Shown here in pieces: positions 1 to 12,859 of a stretch of DNA of 64,000 bases. A program made the position numbers and the translations under genes. How positions within the stretch are numbered: position 1 is the stretch's first letter; every line of letters starts with the position of its first letter. The notes beneath the pieces are model-generated. The model had not been told where the DNA came from. It made no database searches and was given only the letters and a program-made list of their open reading frames with translations. This DNA is from Batillaria attramentaria (taxonomy: Eukaryota > Mollusca > Gastropoda > Batillariidae), in assembly GCA_018292915.2 (NCBI GenBank), contig JACVVK020000321.1, positions 740,871 through 804,870 of the forward strand, written 5' to 3'.

Positions 1-373
1 CATGGGTACCATTGAGGCAGTTTTGCACAAAAAAACCCGGCATTGGCTGGCATGCAAATATGGAGGACGAGCTTGAAGCACAGTGCAATAATGATCTGTT
101 CTGATACTGTTAATGAATAATAATAATGAAATTACCTATCTCAGAGACATACATATCTGCTTCTTTAGAGCTGCTTTTCCTTATTGGAAGTGTTGACAAG
201 AACCGATTTGAGAGTTAGTTCATACAGTAATTTCAGTGTATTATGTGTGTTTCCTAATGCTATTCCCTTTTGTTTACTTTTCCTCCTCCACAATTCAGTG
301 TCCTTCCACTGGATTCTGAATTGTGTTGTAAAGTACAGGTTTACAATAGTTCTAGCACGAAGTGACAGCAGAC
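1..373. other. Sequence upstream of DNAI7
   Basis: AT-rich, without a recognisable gene or repeat. It must include the DNAI7 5' UTR if the first exon at 374 is right; I see no convincing TATA box or X-box here. Confidence 0.5.
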
Positions 374-385
374 ATGGCAGATGCG
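374..385 (+). CDS. DNAI7: Probable DNAI7 first coding exon (start codon)
   Basis: The sequence gacATGg has a good start context (purine at -3, G at +4). It is followed by codons for Met-Ala-Asp-Ala and then GTGGGT, a usable donor. The phase (0) matches the acceptor at 2538-2539, so the protein would begin MADAAKKKIGK, like the Lys-rich start of other family members. An alternative is the in-frame ATG at 2516, giving a less typical [12 protein letters not shown] start without splicing. A transcript is needed to choose between them. Confidence 0.55.
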
Positions 386-881
386 GTGGGTTGTTTGTTA
401 TTGTGCACTTGTCTTCACGTATTGCTGTGCTGTGAATAGTGTGTTAGTAACGCTTTCAACAAAACGGTTGACTGAAAGAAAGATTGTTTCTCTTTCTTTG
501 ACTGAAACGTGAAAATATAATGTCTCTTCACTGATGATTCACTTTTAAAACCGCACAGTGACCTCTTGACACTCACTTCTGTTACAGTAATGAAGTGCTG
601 TCTAATTTACATTTAGTAAGTGAAATCTCAGGGCCATTAAATTCTTGCACACAAACCTTATCTTCACAAAAAAATTTTAAGTGACTATCCTAATGTTCTT
701 AACAAGACTTTTTTTCATGCACTGAACAGTGGGAGATGCCTCATTCACTCAGTGGTTGAGAATTATAAATTTCAGAATATTAATTGCCACTCAAAGTACA
801 TGCTTTGTATGTCAGACCCAGCCCCCATCATTTAAGAGATACTGATGATAATAAGTTTAAATTCTGTGCACTTGCTGTAAA

Positions 882-963
<82 letters not shown>

Positions 964-1637
964 GTTCTAAGATTGTCCCAAAGATAAGTTTCGAATTTCT
1001 TCACGTACATCACACTGAACTGTCTGTAACAAGTGTGTGGCTAATCAGTAGTTTGTGTTTAAGTGCAGTCCTATTTATTGAGGTGTTGTATGCAGTGTCA
1101 AAAACACAATTTTTGTCGTGCTACGAGTCATGTATGATGTAAAATGAACTTTTGTTGTTCTTGCTGTCTCAGTATTAGAATTAATTTTACTGTCTTCATT
1201 CCCTCACCCCACCATATTACCACCACAGAGACAGAGAGAAAGAAAATTAATGGGGGGGGGGGGAGGGGATGTTCTATATATCTTCTTTGGCACACACAGT
1301 TGTAGTGTGTTAATTTTTAACTGTTAGCATATCGTGACAATTCTTCTGTGGTGACAGAAAACTGTAACCACAAAAACAACAAACTGAATGACACTATATG
1401 TACATTTCATATACAACAGTACTTATGACTGTTCCGAAAAGGTGTACGAAATATTCACAATATCGTCCACAAAGTAATCAAGTAGTCCTGTTGTCATTGT
1501 TGAACTAGATCTTATGCTTACAGTCTGTGAACGTGTATACCTAATTACAATGGCAGATAAAAAAAATAAACTTCAGTAGGGGCCTCAACATTAAGAGTGA
1601 TGGTGAATGAAAACTGGCATATGAATTCACACACATG

Positions 1638-1710
<73 letters not shown>

Positions 1711-1718
1711 ACGCACAC

Positions 1719-1759
<41 letters not shown>

Positions 1760-2324
1760 CACTATTTCAACTGACTGTGCAAGAAATGCATTTAGGATTC
1801 TCTCCACTGATTTTCGTTATTGGTATGTATTGTACCTCTGTATACGACATACTGAGTGGGCTTTATTTTATTTTATTTTATTTTATTTCTAATTTTTTTT
1901 CCTTAAGTGCATTGCTTTGGTGAAATTGATTGTTTGAATAATGTCAATGTCTTAATTCTTTCCATGTTTTTAATCGGTCACTCACCTTTGATTTATTTAA
2001 ATTGTGTAATGATCACGAACTATGAAATGTTCCATGTGGTTATATATGTACTCCCAAATTCTGGGAGCCAGAGTCTGGAGCTTTAAGATGAATGCTGTAA
2101 TTGCAAATGTATGACATGGTTTTGTTGTACATGTACATGCATCACGTGTTTGTTCCACAGAGAAAACTTAATAATGAAGAGTTTGAGATCATATGAACAC
2201 AAGACTTCCTTGAAGTCAGTTGCTTGGTAACCAGAATTACCTGAACATGCTCAGGACAACAAACAGGACAACAAAAACAACAGCAGCAACAACAACTTAG
2301 TCAAAATGCACAGACTGTGCACGT

Positions 2325-2402
<78 letters not shown>

Positions 2403-2679
2403 CCACCACCACTGACAAAACATATATACCGGTACACATACATGCACACAATCACACTGACAAACAAAACCAAACATAACTGATTTCATTTGTATGTGGA
2501 ACATACTGGTTATTTATGCGTGTCTTGTGTATACTTCAGGCCAAAAAGAAGATAGGCAAGGCAGAGAAGGAGAAGCTGAAGAAGGAGGAGCAGGAAAGAA
2601 AAGAATTAGAGGAGGGTGAGTGAAGTCCTCTTCCTCCCCCCCCCCCCCCTTTTTTTTTTTTTACTGCTTTATTGTCCCT

Positions 2680-2717
<38 letters not shown>

Positions 2718-5094
2718 TAATATAATAATAATAATAATAATGAGTATTGTATAGGCGCTTTACCCAATTTCATGAATCGGCTCAAAGCGCCGCGAACTGA
2801 ACCCAACACGCACGCTCACGTGAATCACACGCATTCTCTCACACGCTGGACATACACACATTACAATCACGTGGTGCGAAGGGTCAGCTCAGCTATTTAA
2901 ATTTCTGAATTTAGAATTGCATTTATTTTTCAAATTTGGTGGGGGGGAAACATGTCGCTGGGTTGTTTTTTTTTTCTTTTGGATAAACCTTGCCTTAGAC
3001 TTTTAGCACACGGTCACCTAGACTATATATGTGTTAATCACCTGCACAATTCCAGTTTAAAGGAAAGCAATTATATAGAACTTGCTTGCAAGAGGTGAAA
3101 TACTGAGGTCATATTCACCATCATAATAATTGCATAATCCTGATAAATGTGTGGTGGTTGAGATAGAGATAGTACTGTCTGATGCTAACAAACATGTAAG
3201 GGTTGGGCAAGAGTAAGGCAGTGTAGGTGGGCAAGAGTAAGGCAGTGTAGGTGGCTGTTAGGTTTGTTTTTTTTAACCTTTATGTTGCATGAATTCGCTC
3301 ACATTATTGTGCAAATTTTCGAGCAGCTGTCACATTTATACTTAATTGTTTGATCATCTTATTTTCTGACTTCTTTATATACCTGGTCTTTTTACTTCTT
3401 TTTTTTGTCTGTTGCTTCCATCTACATACAGGAGATTTAACAGGTTTCTAAAGCTGACTTTCTTTCTTGTTTTTTTTTTTTTTTTTTTAAATAGTTGTTT
3501 TCCTTGTTGATACATTCGTGAATGCATGCATACACTGTTCCTGAATTATAAACAGGGTATTACATTTCAGGGTTCCCCAACCCCCACCCCCTCTCTCTGT
3601 TTGCTTGCTTGTTTGTTTTCTTGTACAGCCTTAGTTCTTTCTTTTTTTTTTTCCAACTTATTTTACATTCATTCATCCATTATTTTGTAAGCTTTTAGAC
3701 AGTTATCCGTTTTCATTATCTTTGTTCAAATTTTTGTTTTATTTTGTTTCAGTTAAAATTCCACTTTTCGTGTGTGCATCTGAGAGAGAGAGAGAGAGAG
3801 AGTTGAAATGTGATAAAAAGCTTTTGTTTACAGTGGTTACCAGCAGTCAAAAGAAATTTAAAACAGACATGACCGAACAAAAACAAGAAAACAACAACCA
3901 AAAAAAAAAAAAAAAAATGTCTTTAACTGCCATATAACACGATCATTCCAGAAAACAGCAACGAAGGATCATGATTTGAACAACAGTATAAGGATGTCAG
4001 TGTATTGTAATGAATGACAATGGACAATGACGTTTTGTCTTTCCTCAGAGGAAGAGCGTGCAAAGCTACAAGAGGAGGAGAAACGACGGAAGAAAGAAGA
4101 AAAGCTGCTGGAAGTTGAAAGACAAAAGCTTGAAAATGAAGTGAGTACACACTACATCAGTAAAAGCCACAAAAGTCTGCAGGGAGACTCATTACTTACT
4201 TACTTAGGCCCTTGGCTCCACGTGGAGCATAGGCCATCGACAACCCTTCGCCATCGCACTCTGTTCTGGGCTAGTTTTGCCACTCCAGTCCAGTTGGTAC
4301 CCTGCTTACATAGCTCTGCCTCAGTGTCCCGCCTCCAGCTGTTGCGAGGCCGGCCTCTCTTCCTTTTCCCCTGCGGGTTCCATGTCAGGGCTTGGCGTGT
4401 GGTGCTGGATGCTGGCTTCCTGAGGGTGTGTCCAATCCAGCCCCACTTCCTCCGCAGGATCTGCTTGGCCACTGGTTCCTGCCCCGCTCGCTCCCACAGC
4501 TCTTCATTCCGGATCTAGGGAGACTCATTGCTACAGTGCTTATAGGGTTCTCACACACTGCGATTCTGCAGGCCGACCAGTGGTGAAATGCCCTCAGATC
4601 CAAATAAATCCGCTTGTAGCGGGAACTCCCTGCAGACGCCACCGCCGAGATGCCAGTGAATAGAGCACGGTCCTATTTTTTCCTCGCCACACCAGCAAGT
4701 CGCCGCTGACCATGCTTTGTGTATTGGAGCGCCGGGCCAGTGGTGCAGCTGGTAGCCAAAGTGTTTTGCAATGTATGACCGCAAACCCCACGCAATACAC
4801 AAGCGGGTGCCTCGCAGGCACTCTACGTTTGACAAGGCCTTTAGGGGCCGGGGATGTTGTGTTTTGTTGTGTTATGAACAGAAAAGGCGTGTAACAATGA
4901 TGTTATCTGCTCTGAGTGCAGGTGCTCACCCATATATCTGTTTCTGTGACACTCTCTGTGTCTCAGTCTGTCTCAGTATCTGTCAGTCTGCCTCCTTGCC
5001 TGTCTGTCTCTCACTGTCTGCCTGCCGGCCTGTCTGTATGCCTGTATATCTCTGTGTGTGTGTGTACATGTCTCTGTCTGTCTGTTTGCCTGCC

Positions 5095-5125
<31 letters not shown>

Positions 5126-8100
5126 GTGTCTGTCTGTCTCATTGAAAGATTTTCTAATTTTAATAGATAGTCTTTGGGTTCAGTAGATAATTTTCTTTGC
5201 TGAAGTGTTTTCTAATTTGAGTAGATAGTCTTTGAAGGTTTAGCAACATCAGGTTTGCAAATACGTGTTGGAGAATTTGTCTGCCACCTGTTCTTTCCTC
5301 TCATCATGATACTGCAACAACAATCATCATTACAATCTCTCTCTTTTTCTTTAACAAACAACAGAAAAACATATTTGTGTTAAGACTGTTGTTAAATTGT
5401 CTCTGAAATCCATCTCGTAAATGTCTGCTACAGGAACGGAAGCAGAGAAGAATTGACATGACAGAACTGATGGACATGATTCACACTAACAGGAAAAACC
5501 TACAGGCTAAAGACGATGAACGACGAAAACAAGCAAAGGTATGTTACTGTTCTTGGTGATATTTAGTCCTTTGTAGTGGGTTTTTCTTCAACCATGACAA
5601 CAGTATCACCATGAACACTGCCTCAGCATATGCACGACCAATATCACAGTGCACACTTACACAGCATGCTCACCATCAGTGTCACCATGCACAGTGTCAT
5701 ATTCACCATAAGTATCACCATGCGCATTGACTGTCACACCTTATTCACCATCAGTACACGCATCACAATGTGCGCCGATTGTCACACCATCAGTATCACC
5801 ATGCACGCTGACTGTCAAACATCATTCACCATCAGTATCGCCATGCACGCTGACTGTCAAACATCATTCACCATCAGTATCGCCATGCACGCTGACTGTC
5901 AAACATCATTCACCATCAGTATCGCCATGCACGCTGACTGTCAAACATCATTCACCATCAGTATCACCATGCACGCTGACTGTCAAACATCATTCACCAT
6001 CAGTATCACCATGCACGCTGACTGTCAAACATCATTCACCATCAGTATCACCATGCACGCTGACTGTCAAACATCATTCACCATCAGTATCACCATGCAC
6101 GCTGACTGTCAAACATCATTCACCATCAGTATCACCATGCACGCTGACTGTCAAACATCATTCACCATCAGTATCACCATGCACGCTGACTGTCAAACAT
6201 CATTCACCATCAGTATCACCATGCACGCTGACTGTCAAACATCATTCACCATCAGTATCACCATGCACGCTGACTGTCAAACATCATTCACCATCAGTAT
6301 CACCATGCACGCTGACTGTCAAACATCATTCACCATCAGTATCACCATGCACGCTGACTGTCAAACATCATTCACCATCAGTATCACCATGCACGCTGAC
6401 TGTCAAACATCATTCACCATCAGTATCACCATGCACGCTGACTGTCAAGCATCATTCTCCATCAGTATCGCCATGCACGCTGACTGTCAAGCATCATTCT
6501 CCATCAGTATCACCATGCACGCTGACTGTCAAGCATCATTCTCCATCAGTATCACCATGCACGCTGACTGTCAAGCATCATTCTCCATCAGTATCACCAT
6601 GCACGCCGACTGTCAAACATCATTCTCCATCAGTATCACCATGCACGCCGACTGTCAAACATCATTCTCCATCAGTATCACCATGCACGCTGACTGTCAA
6701 GCATCATTCTCCATCAGTATCACCATGCACGCTGACTGTCAAGCATCATTCACCATCAGTATCACCATGCACGCCGACTGTCAAACATCATTCACCATCA
6801 GTATCACCATGCACGCCGACTGTCAAACATCATTCACCATCAGTATCACCATGCACGCCGACTGTCAAACATCATTCACCATCAGTATCACCATGCACGC
6901 CGACTGTCAAACATCATTCACCATCAGTATCACCATGCACGCTGACTGTCAAACATCATTCACCATCAGTATCACCATGCACGCTGACTGTCAAACATCA
7001 TTCACCATCAGTATCACCATGCACACTGACTGTCAAGCATTATTCACCAATGATATCACGCACACCAGTCACCATGCCTTATTCTCCATCAGTATTTCTC
7101 TGTCAGCTAAGCTGCCAGTATAGTAGTTTGTTGATATTACACACTGCCATTGATAACTTAGCTTCACTATAATTGTTTTACACATTAGTCCACACTTTAT
7201 TTTTATTTGGGGCTGTCGGTGGTCTAGTGGTGAAGCGACTTCATCACCAATGCGAGAGGTCAGGTTTTGAGTCCCACTCCGGGTGGAGAATTTTTCCTCC
7301 TTGTACGTGGCACCATTCATTCGTGCTGATTGTCAGGGGTTTTCTCTGGGTACTCCAGCTTCCTCTGCTTTGGAAAGTGTCAGCCGACAAAAATTGCAAA
7401 TAAAATGCAGTTCTAAATTCCAAAGCTTAAATAGCCGAGGTGACCCTTCGCATCAGGTGATTGTAATTTGTTCATGTCCAATGTGTGAGAGAATGCTTGT
7501 GATTCATGTGAGCGTGCGTGTTGGGTTCAGTTTGCGGCGCTTTGAGCCAATTCAAGAAATTGGGTAAAGCGCCTATACAATACTCAGTAATTATTATTAT
7601 TATTATTATTCTCGCTGTCAAATTGCAGTGGGATCGCTACATGAGGTGTGATGGGTCTCCTGATCCCACAATCCAGGGGGAGATCAACACATACATCAAC
7701 CTGGAGCTTGAGAACAAAGACCGAGATGATGCTGAGAGTGTTCTGAAGGACAGCCAGCAGCACCTTGCTGTGAGTCTCTCCTCAATTGTTGTTTTGGAGT
7801 CTCGCCAGTAACAGCTGCTCACTTCGTCTAGTTCGCAGCCTTGAGCAGTATCCGGGCGAATTGTACCTATACAGCCACACAAATTTGGTATAGTTCGCCT
7901 GCTTAATGCAGTTTAGGGTTAGATTTAGGGTTAGGTTTAGGGTTGGCGAGGTTACCTTGTGCTAATGGTACAATCGCTATGGTGTTTAGATGGTCGTTGT
8001 GCATTTACCGTAAAGTTTGGTCTATTGAGCGCACCTTTATATAAGCCGCACCCTCTAAATTAAAAAAAAAAAGAGGATTTTTTTTCACAAATAAGCTGCA

Positions 8101-9684
8101 CTGGTTTTTAAGCTGCAGATATATATACAACTACATTACTGTGTACAGACATATATACGTCAAAGATTATCAGTGAAATATCATTGCAGCTTTTCCATGC
8201 AGCATCGTATTGTCACAGATCTGAAAGCGTTTCTTTTAGAACATTATCAGTGACCATTCACTCATTATATACAGCAGAAACCTGCATTTCATGAACGTTA
8301 TCGGTAAACACGATGTAGTGAGTGACAAGGAAGCTAAAAATAGACATGGCTCCTGGAATGGGAAAAGTCCGCAAGTAAACCGCATCGTTGTTTAAGCTGG
8401 AGGAAAATGTTGCGGCTCATAGTCCAAACATAGTCCAAACTTTACGGTACATGAGGTGCAAACGGCACAAGGGTGCGAACTATACCAACGCAGCTTAACT
8501 GCTCAGTCCCTCGCTACCATTCTGAAAGGAGCCCCCCCCCCCCCCCTTCCCATTAAAGTGCCTTTTAGTTATGGCAGAAGTGCACAACTTGATCTTATAA
8601 AGTTAAATGGCATTTTCTATGTGTGGTCATAATTGGGTACACTCCATTCTACTGTTGGAAAATTCATCAGTAAACATTTGTTTGAACAGGCATATTTGAA
8701 GAGCACAGCAAGTAGATAACCCACCTGCAAGAATCAGCAGTCATTTTTATGCTGGACTACAGCTGGGGCGAAACATTTGTACTGGCCTTTTTCTCCTTGC
8801 CGAGTCTTTGCTATCAGCCACATGTGGTGGAAAAGCCTCAAGCTGTTTGGTGGTAGTTTTTCCTAGACTGCTTTGGTGTGGAAGGCTTGTTGTGTGCTTA
8901 ATACCACATCCAAGCAGAACACTGATGTTTTGTTCAACCAAAAATTTTGAAAAATGAATGAAGTGTTGGATGATAATGTTGAAGAAAGGGTGTTGATACT
9001 AAGGATTTTGTATTTAAAAAAAAATAAAAATGTTTTGACAGTTGATTGCAGAACTGGATTTTCTGCTGGCCGACACACCACTGGAGGACTTGCCAAATCA
9101 AGAACGACAGCGTTACCGAGAGGTGAGATAACTCAGACTGGGATCATGAGAACCGGTTTCACTTAGAAATGACTGTACAGCTGGTCTGCATCACACACTG
9201 TTGCATTTTATTTGCTTAACTTGTAACCACTTCGCTGTCATTACCGTTTCCGTTTCTTTTTAAAAGTAGAAATATTCAAAAGACAACAGGAATTAATACC
9301 CATAACATTAACATACTGTCCGTTTTCATCATCGGTGTAATGGAGTATATTGTGAATATCTTTATCAGATTTAGTTAATTATGGACATATTGGTGTACAC
9401 CTGCCAGTTATTTGGTCACGATTATTTATCAATTCTTTCCACTTTTTAAACATATAGCACCACCCACCCAGAGTCCACCATCCCCAACCCAACCACCCAT
9501 CCCCACCCACCTGCTGCCCACAAATACCTCGACCCCCACCCCTCACGCCTCTCCTGTTTCCTTATATTTATCCGTTTATAGATTTTCTGAACTTCCAGGA
9601 CCCCCCCCCCCCTCCCCCCAACATGCCCCCTGCAATCAACATTAGCCCCTATACCCCCACACCCTTTACACATGCACGCACGCG

Positions 9685-9729
<45 letters not shown>

Positions 9730-10776
9730 GCGCACACACGCACGCACACACACATAAAAAGAAGCCTGATGACACATAGCTACTATTTTCCGTGCAGACA
9801 ATTGGAGAACTGCAGCACTTGATCCAGACGAAGCTTGGTGTGGCAAGTCTACAGGTTCTGTGTGATGCGTCCAAGTTGCAGGACCCAGAGACCAGCAACT
9901 TGCAGTTCACCCTGAAAAACGACAACGTTTCCCTCTGTATGTGGGGCAACTTGAGCAAGAACCCCAGGTCTGGCAGTGTGCAGGTCGCACCCATTGTCAA
10001 GTGCACTACGTTTTGATTACCACTGACTTCAGTGGATAGTAGGATAGATTTGCCTGTATTTCTCTGACCAGGCAGCCAGCTCGGATAACCAACATTCTAA
10101 AGCATTGGACTTTCACTGCTCAAGTGCACTACGATCTGATAAGCCATTTCCAAAATTTTTTGAATATGCTTGTGTTGTCTGCTAACCATGTTTTGAGCCT
10201 TTCTATATTCTGAAAGTCAGTAATAATAATAATAAGAAGAAGAAGAAAAACTGAGTATTGTGTAGGCGTTTTAGAAGCAGTTGTGCCCTTTCACCATTTT
10301 ATAGTAACTCCATGTGATCTGCCCACAGGATCAAGTCTTTTGAGTTCGGAGAGGCTGGGTTTATATTTGACATCCCAAAGACCTTGACGCTGTCCAGCTG
10401 CGCCATTCGGTACATGCACACAAAGTTCGACCACTTCTCGTCCTACAGTAAAGCCTTCTATCCCCGCCGCAAGAGAAGGGAGGAAGGTAAGGTGTAATGC
10501 CAGACAGTCTGTCTTTTGTCTTTATACCATTTAGTCTTTAGGTTTGTCTTGTGAAAATTTCTCAGGTGCTAGGTGATGGGAGAAACGTACACCACTGGAA
10601 CTGGCAAAATGAGTTGGGGCAGCAAAAAAAAAAAAAAAAAAAAATTCTTAGTTGCTGATGTGTGTGTGTGTGTGTGTCTGCGTGCTTGCGTTCTTAGGTG
10701 ATAGGTGATGGGAAGAACACCACTGGAACTGGCAAAACAAGTTGGGGCAGGGAAAAAAAAAAAATCCTAGGTGCTG

Positions 10777-10839
<63 letters not shown>

Positions 10840-12820
10840 TGCATGCATGTGTGTGTCAGGGCTTAAAATCTTCCACCTTTTGGCAAATTTCCACCTTTGG
10901 AGACATATACGTTTCCTCCCCCCGCTAGTGCGTTTCCTCCACTGAAGGACTTAAAATCATGCTAAAACACACCAAAATGCACAGATTCAGTCTAATTCTA
11001 AAACTTTTCCTCCAAAAGAAGTGTTGCCTTGTCTGACGCACCCAACTAAAGTCTACTTTAAAGAGTAAAATTCCAGGGGCATGGGGCATGGCCCCTGGAC
11101 ACTCCTAGCGTAATACAGTTTTTTGGGCAGATGTGTGCTCGTGGCTTTGCAATGTCATCGCTACACACCTTTCCTCCTTTTGAATCATGGACCTTTTTTA
11201 AGCCCTAGTGTGTGCCTGCATGCATAATTTAAAACAATCTGAGATGCATTCCTTAATTTACATTGTTTTGATTGGGGCGGTCGGTGGTCTAGTGGTTAAG
11301 AGACTTGTTACCAATGCGAGAGGTGGGGGGTTCGAGTCCCACTCGGGGACAAAGAATTTTTCCTTATCGTATGTGGCACCGTTCATTCGGGCCGATCGCC
11401 AGGGGTTCTCTCCGGGTACTCTGGCTTCCTCCCCGTCTGCTTTGGAAATGTTCAGCCCACCAAATTTGAAAAATAAATGCAATTCTAAATTCCGAAATGT
11501 AAATAGCTGAGCTGACCCTTCGCACCACGTGATTGTAATGTGTTTATGTCCAGTGTGTGAGAGAATGCGTGTGACTCACATGAACATGTGCGTGTTGGGT
11601 TCACTTCGCGGCGCTTTGAGCCAATTCACGAAATTGGGTAAAGCGCCTATACAATACTCATTATTATTACTACTTACTTCAGTGGGTAGTAGGATAGATT
11701 TGCCTGCATATATTTCTCTGACCAGGTAGCCAGCTTGGATAACCAACATTTTAAGGCATTGGACTTTCAATGCTCAGATTGTGAGTTTGAATCTCAGCTC
11801 GGAGCAGAACATTTTGTGCTGGCTTTTTTGTTGTTGTTGTTGAGATAATCCTGGTCTTGCTGAACGAATTTGTCTTATGCTGAAAAAGGCCATTGAGGTA
11901 GCCCGCAATATTCTGGGCTCAGCACGACCAGGGTTAAACCAGCCAACCAAATCATTTCCCTGACTGTCTCTATGTCAGGGATGTCACTGGAGCTTGAAAC
12001 CTATAGGACAAAATTTAATGTCCTGGAAGGTGGCAGATGAATAGGACATTTGTCCTGAATTGGAACGAAACAATAGGACATTCTGGCGCGCGACAATAAA
12101 GCATTGTAAAACAGGAACCACATAAACACAGGTCAGGGTTAAACTCTTTGCCAGTCAGAGGGCTTCTTTTAGGGAATACCACATACCACACATCACTCGC
12201 TTTGCGTGGGTGCAACTAAAAATATTCTCTGTGCAAGCGAGCAAGCTCCCCAAGTAGCGCAAGGTGGCAGCCCTCACTCGGAAAAATGTTACTAGTTTGT
12301 CCGCGATCAACAGAAACGCAATCGGACATATGACCTCGTCTTGAAATAAACAATCGGACATCTGTCCTGCTGGACAGTTTTTTCATCGGACATTTGGCCA
12401 AGTCTATCGGTCATAGTCCTTTGTCCGGGCACCAGTGACATCCCTGCTATGTGATTGCAGAAGTGGTTGTGGCACCGGTGGAAGAGAAACCAGCAGAAGA
12501 GGAGCAGCCGGCCGAGGGAGAAGGTGGAGAGGGGGAGGGGGGTGAGAAGCCAGAGGGGGAGGAATCTGTGGAGGAGAAGGAGGACACCATGGTAAGGCTT
12601 TGTTTGACAAACAGGTCAACCCCACTGTAAGGCCGACCGTAGTGGTAGTTCACTGTAGATCGGGTTGACCGATGTGTAAGGAAATGTGATCCAGCAAAAA
12701 AAAAAAAAAAAGGTGACAAATGCAATCAGTCACTTCCCCTGGTCTCACATATCTTACTTCCCGCTTTCAGTCTCCACACACTCTCCCACCCCCTTGCATC
12801 CATGTTTTACCCCCCCTCTC

Positions 12821-12859
<39 letters not shown>

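Noticed and set aside
784..2504. Several Cys/Val or His/Thr repeat frames
   Set aside because: Translations of TG/CA microsatellites.
2516..2539. ATG at 2516 as the DNAI7 start
   Set aside because: In frame but gives an atypical hydrophobic start and has an acceptor-like end at 2539; kept only as an alternative.
4962..5170. Cys/Val/Ser-rich small secreted peptide
   Set aside because: Pure product of TCTG repeats.
5787..7042. CRISPR-like array
   Set aside because: Direct repeats without unique spacers, in a eukaryotic intron; a minisatellite.
5630..7172. Two overlapping open frames of 497 and 481 codons
   Set aside because: Both are the 42-base minisatellite read in two frames; repeat unit divisible by three, no start context, enclosed by DNAI7 splice sites.
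9446..10006. Minus-strand open frame of 186 codons
   Set aside because: Antisense to DNAI7 exon 7 plus a CA/CG repeat; no recognisable product.
11274..11350. tRNA gene
   Set aside because: The A and B boxes belong to the SINE A head, are repeated with the same body elsewhere, and do not fold into a complete tRNA by eye.
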